From JAMXLO01 sp046735215 (GTDB taxonomy: Bacteria; Pseudomonadota; Alphaproteobacteria; Acetobacterales; Acetobacteraceae), in contig JBKPSV010000145.1 in assembly GCA_046735215.1 (NCBI GenBank), positions 1-16,621 on the forward strand: a stretch of DNA of 16,621 nt. The letters run 5' to 3'. The notes below the pieces were generated by a model, which did not search any database, had not been told where the DNA came from, and worked only from the letters and a program-made list of their open reading frames with translations. Made by a program: the position numbers and the translations under genes. Shown piece after piece: positions 14,135 through 16,621 of this stretch. The first letter of the stretch is position 1. Each line of letters begins with the position of its first letter.

Positions 14135-14968
14135 ATGCCCTTTCTGACGGAACCCGAGCCCGAGCGCGGCGCAGTATTGCCGGTGATGCCGGGCATCTCG
14201 CGCATCGTCGCCGCCAATCCCGGACCGATGACGTACTACGGCACCAATACCTATCTGATCGATACCCAGGATGGTCTGGCGGTATTGGATCCGGGTCCCG
14301 CGGAACACCCGGAACATGTCGAAGCGATCCTCCGCGCCGCCGGGCCCAATATCAGCCTGATCCTGGTAAGCCACACACACCACGATCATGTCGGGGCGGT
14401 GCCGGCGCTGAAGCAGGCGACCGGCGCGCCCACGGTCGGTTTTCGCGTCAGCGGCGACGACGGCTTCGATGCCGACATCAAGCTGGCCGATGGCGACCGC
14501 ATCGCCGGCATGACGGCGATCCACACGCCGGGCCACGCGTTGGACCATCTCTGCTTCGCCCTGCCCGCCAGCGATGGCACGGCTGTGCTGTTCAGCGCAG
14601 ATCATGTCATGTCGTGGTCCACCAGCGTTGTCAGCCCGCCGGGCGGCGACATGCAGGACTACTTCGCCAGCCTGCGGCTGTTGCTGGGTCGGACCGATGA
14701 TGTGTTTCTGCCAGGGCACGGTCCGCCACTGCCCGAGCCGCGCAACCTGGTGCGCGAGATGCTGACGCACCGCATGATGCGCGAGCAGGCGATCCAGCGA
14801 AAATTGACGCAAGGCCCGGCCGGCACGTTTACCCTGATGGACACGCTGTATTCACAGGTGCATCCACGGCTGCGCCGTGCCGCCGAACGCAATGTCCTCG
14901 CCCATCTGCTGAAGCTTGAGGCGGAAGGGAAGGTGCGTCGTGACGGGGAGATGTGGCGGGCGGCCTAA
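14135..14968 (+). CDS. Metallo-beta-lactamase-fold hydrolase (LACTB2-like)
   Basis: A 277-residue zinc hydrolase. The MBL domain shows HTHHDH (His80, His82, Asp84, His85), His134 in HTPGHALDH, Asp156 in FSADHVMSW and His195 in FLPGHGPP, so both metal sites are complete. The N-terminal NPGPMTYYGTNTYLI and the C-terminal winged-helix-like tail (TLYSQVHPRLRRAAERNV to the end) match the LACTB2/glyoxalase-II-related subfamily, whose members include RNA endonucleases and thioester hydrolases; the substrate here is unknown. ATG 14135 is chosen over ATG 14108 because TTGAGGA lies 5 bases before it. It converges on the Nudix gene with 15 bases between stops. Confidence 0.9.
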   Translation: MPFLTEPEPERGAVLPVMPGISRIVAANPGPMTYYGTNTYLIDTQDGLAVLDPGPAEHPEHVEAILRAAGPNISLILVSHTHHDHVGAVPALKQATGAPTVGFRVSGDDGFDADIKLADGDRIAGMTAIHTPGHALDHLCFALPASDGTAVLFSADHVMSWSTSVVSPPGGDMQDYFASLRLLLGRTDDVFLPGHGPPLPEPRNLVREMLTHRMMREQAIQRKLTQGPAGTFTLMDTLYSQVHPRLRRAAERNVLAHLLKLEAEGKVRRDGEMWRAA

Positions 14969-14983
14969 GCAGCCTATCGGGTG

Positions 14984-15640
14984 CTATTCCATCCTCCATG
15001 CGCGATCGCGCAGCATCACCGGCGTGTGGGTCTGCGATGTGCGCTCGGCCTCATCCATTGCCAGCCATAACTGCAGGCGCTCCAGCACGCGTCGCGTCGG
15101 CATGGCGAGATCGAGCGCGAGCGCCTCGTGCATCGGGTAATAGCGCAACTGCTCCAGTTCGCCGTCGCCCCCCAGCGTGCCACTGACGTGACGTGCGTCT
15201 ACCACGAAGAAGCGCGCGTTAAAGCGAATTGGACTGGGCGGCGGCGTGACAGCGCGCGCCAGAAGATGCAGCACATCGATGCGGGGCGGATGGCCCAACG
15301 TAAGGCCGGTCTCCTCGTGTAGCTCGCGGGCCGCGGCAATTCCGAGGCCGTGCGCCAAACGGGCATTGGCGCTCTTGCGCAGCAGATGCTCAGTATGCGG
15401 CGACAGTGGCCCCGCACTCGGCGCATCAAGATCGGCGCGATCCACTGCACCACCGGGAAACACCAGCCGGTTCGGCATGAAGCGATGTCTTGCGCCACGC
15501 ATTCCCATCAGCATCGACACGTCGTCGCCGTCGCTGCGGTAGACGACCAGGCTCGCGGCATGACGCGGGCGCACCGCGCGCGGGCGCGGCGGCGTCTGCT
15601 GATCGATCAGCGGTGCATGACGGACGTGGTCTTCAGGCAA
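14984..15640 (-). CDS. Nudix hydrolase, NUDT19-like
   Basis: A 218-residue Nudix hydrolase, an enzyme that cleaves nucleoside diphosphates linked to another group. The conserved strand LVFPGGAVDRADLD (59-72) is separated from the catalytic helix AARELHEETGLTLG (103-116) by about 30 extra residues, so the standard Nudix box is interrupted. This spacing and the FPGG-x3-D start resemble NUDT19-type proteins, for which CoA-diphosphatase activity is known; that activity here is an inference. Catalytic Arg105, Glu109 and Glu110 are present. The TTG start at 15640 is preferred: GAGG lies 8 bases upstream and the start overlaps the nitroreductase stop by 8 bases. A longer frame upstream overlaps that gene fully and is not credible. 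Confidence 0.82.
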   Translation of the reverse strand: MPEDHVRHAPLIDQQTPPRPRAVRPRHAASLVVYRSDGDDVSMLMGMRGARHRFMPNRLVFPGGAVDRADLDAPSAGPLSPHTEHLLRKSANARLAHGLGIAAARELHEETGLTLGHPPRIDVLHLLARAVTPPPSPIRFNARFFVVDARHVSGTLGGDGELEQLRYYPMHEALALDLAMPTRRVLERLQLWLAMDEAERTSQTHTPVMLRDRAWRME

Positions 15641-16457
15641 GATCGAAGCCTCGCGTCCTGAGATAGGCGGCGAAGCCGAACCGCTCCGGCACCGAGAGTT
15701 GACGCGCCACGTTCTCACTCCAGCCGACACTTTCGCGCGGCGGATAGACGTCGTTATTCTTCAGGCTGCCCGCCGCCACCGGTTCGCGTGCGTGCCGTCG
15801 TTCATCGTATTGGCGCACATGATCCGGCATCGCGCTGTCATCGTAGCGTTCGCGGTGCACCACCACCGAAGGCGGCAGCCGCATGGAAACCGGGCGGCGG
15901 AACACCGGCCAACCAACGCTGAGGCCGGCAACCGGATACACGCCCGGCGGCAACGCCAGCAGTGGCGAGACGCGCTCGATATGGCTGCGCACATAGCTGA
16001 TCGGACAGGAGCCCAATCCCACCGCCTCGGCTGCCGCCATGAACTGGGCCATGGCCAGCGAGCAGTCCACCGCGGTGTTCAGGAACGTATCGAGGTTGTT
16101 GTTGGCGTGCGGCATGCCGTGCTGCTCGCACAGGCGCTGGTTGCGCCGCATGTCGCCGCACCAGACCAGGAAGACCGGCGCGGTGGCGATCCAGTCCATG
16201 GTGCCGATCCAGTCAGCGATCTGCTTGATGCGTGCCCGATCACGCATGACGATGACGGAATACTGCTGCAGGTCCGATTTGGTCGGCGCTGATTGTGCCG
16301 CGGCGAGCAGCGCATCGAGCAGCGCGTCGGGCACTGGCTGGTCGGTGTAGCGCCGGGTTACCCGGCGATCGAGCAAAGCTGTGATCTCAGGCGGCACCTG
16401 GACATCGGGCAGATCGATCCCGAAGCGAGCCTGCAATAATGCTGCGCCATCGACCAT
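15633..16457 (-). CDS. Nitroreductase family protein (FMN-dependent)
   Basis: A 274-residue FMN oxidoreductase that would reduce nitro, quinone or flavin substrates with NAD(P)H. RRVTRRYTDQPVP (31-43) is the N-terminal FMN-phosphate-binding segment, followed by LLAAAQSAPTKSDLQQYS; GLGSCPISYVRSHIERV and VYPVAGLSVGWP form the second conserved block. A tail of ~70 residues (NDVYPPRESVGWSENVARQL and beyond) resembles the NfsA/FRP-like branch. ATG 16457 has AGAGG about 7 bases upstream; the frame is open further upstream but that region is the divergent intergenic space. It is followed by the overlapping Nudix gene. Confidence 0.88.
   Translation of the reverse strand: MVDGAALLQARFGIDLPDVQVPPEITALLDRRVTRRYTDQPVPDALLDALLAAAQSAPTKSDLQQYSVIVMRDRARIKQIADWIGTMDWIATAPVFLVWCGDMRRNQRLCEQHGMPHANNNLDTFLNTAVDCSLAMAQFMAAAEAVGLGSCPISYVRSHIERVSPLLALPPGVYPVAGLSVGWPVFRRPVSMRLPPSVVVHRERYDDSAMPDHVRQYDERRHAREPVAAGSLKNNDVYPPRESVGWSENVARQLSVPERFGFAAYLRTRGFDLA
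15649..15652 (-). promoter_or_regulatory. Ribosome site for the TTG-started Nudix gene
   Basis: GAGG on the minus strand, 8 bases before TTG 15640, lies inside the last codons of the nitroreductase gene. It explains how the Nudix gene is translated without an ATG and supports coupling between the two genes. Confidence 0.4.
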
Positions 16458-16540
16458 CACGCACCTCTGCCTACCGCGTCGCACACTTGCCGGAATGCCG
16501 CGCGCGCGCAAGGCTGCGTGCCATCAGGAAGGAGATGTCT
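16458..16540. promoter_or_regulatory. Divergent intergenic region upstream of the nitroreductase gene
   Basis: Eighty-three bases lie between two divergent starts. Ribosome sites are visible at both ends (AGAGG for the nitroreductase, GGAG at 16531-16534 for the right-edge gene). The GC-rich middle, with CGCGCGCGC, shows no clear -10/-35 pair. Confidence 0.3.
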
Positions 16541-16621
16541 ATGCCGGCCCCGTATGCAACGCACCGCGCGCAAATGAAGGCCATCCTGCTCGCCTGGGGC
16601 ATGCCGGAGGACAACGCGGAA
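16541..16621 (+). CDS. Start of a gene, possibly Ldh2/malate dehydrogenase-like (cut by edge)
   Basis: Only 27 residues are visible: MPAPYATHRAQMKAILLAWG, then MPEDNAE. The helix ending in AWGMPEDNAE resembles the first helix of Ldh2-family (malate/L-lactate/sulfolactate) dehydrogenases, but this is too short for a firm call. ATG 16541 is favoured over ATG 16535 because GGAG at 16531-16534 gives a 6-base spacing only for the former. Confidence 0.45.
   Translation, partial: MPAPYATHRAQMKAILLAWGMPEDNAE

Noticed and set aside
1..16621. CRISPR arrays, insertion-sequence ends, rRNA or tRNA genes
   Set aside because: No regularly spaced direct repeats, transposase motifs or structural RNA signatures were seen on either strand.

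Overview
The window is a GC-rich bacterial chromosome segment, most like an alphaproteobacterium of the Rhodospirillales/Acetobacterales type. I infer this from gene content and codon use, not from a marker gene. Coding density is very high: neighbouring genes often overlap by 1 to 8 bases at stop/start junctions, and TTG and GTG starts occur. No rRNA, tRNA, CRISPR array or recognisable transposase is visible.

Layout. (1) 1-1596 (+): the 3' part of a two-domain class III (CaiB/BaiF) CoA-transferase, cut by the window edge. (2) 1597-3649 (+): an AT-richer block with a small V/A/T/P-rich lipoprotein, an exported cysteine-containing protein of unknown function and an OmpA-domain lipoprotein coupled to it by TGATG, then about 300 bases without a convincing gene. 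(3) 3650-6253 (+): a type-2 asparaginase/isoaspartyl-peptidase-like gene broken by two one-base frameshifts, overlapping (ATGA) an intact thiamine-diphosphate enzyme of the acetolactate-synthase-like superfamily. (4) 6207-7993 (-): a PdxA-family dehydrogenase (resembling PdxA2) coupled by TAATG to a multi-spanning membrane protein that runs tail-to-tail into the ThDP gene. (5) 8065-11271 (+): a likely operon of glutathione S-transferase, a degenerate M28-peptidase-like protein, a Rid-family protein lacking the catalytic arginine, and a PanE/ApbA-type ketopantoate-reductase-like dehydrogenase. (6) 11272-13271 (-): a DUF429 protein coupled to a phosphoribosyltransferase-HAD fusion. (7) 13285-13812 (+): cytochrome b561, starting back-to-back with the DUF429 gene. 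(8) 13807-14022 (-): a small charged protein. (9) 14135-14968 (+): a metallo-beta-lactamase-fold hydrolase of the LACTB2 type. (10) 14984-16457 (-): a nitroreductase followed by an overlapping NUDT19-like Nudix hydrolase. (11) 16541 to the edge (+): the start of a gene that may encode an Ldh2-type dehydrogenase.

Most of the window looks like accessory catabolic and redox metabolism (CoA transfer, ThDP carboligation or decarboxylation, hydroxyacid-phosphate oxidation, glutathione transfer, Rid chemistry, Nudix and MBL hydrolysis). The parts most worth a second look are the DUF429 / PRTase-HAD pair, the compositionally different envelope-protein block at 1597-3649, the M28-like protein that has lost most zinc ligands, and the split asparaginase gene whose fragments are linked by stop/start overlaps. 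I see no complete defence system or other clearly new multi-gene machine; the DUF429 / PRTase-HAD pair is the nearest to an undescribed functional unit.
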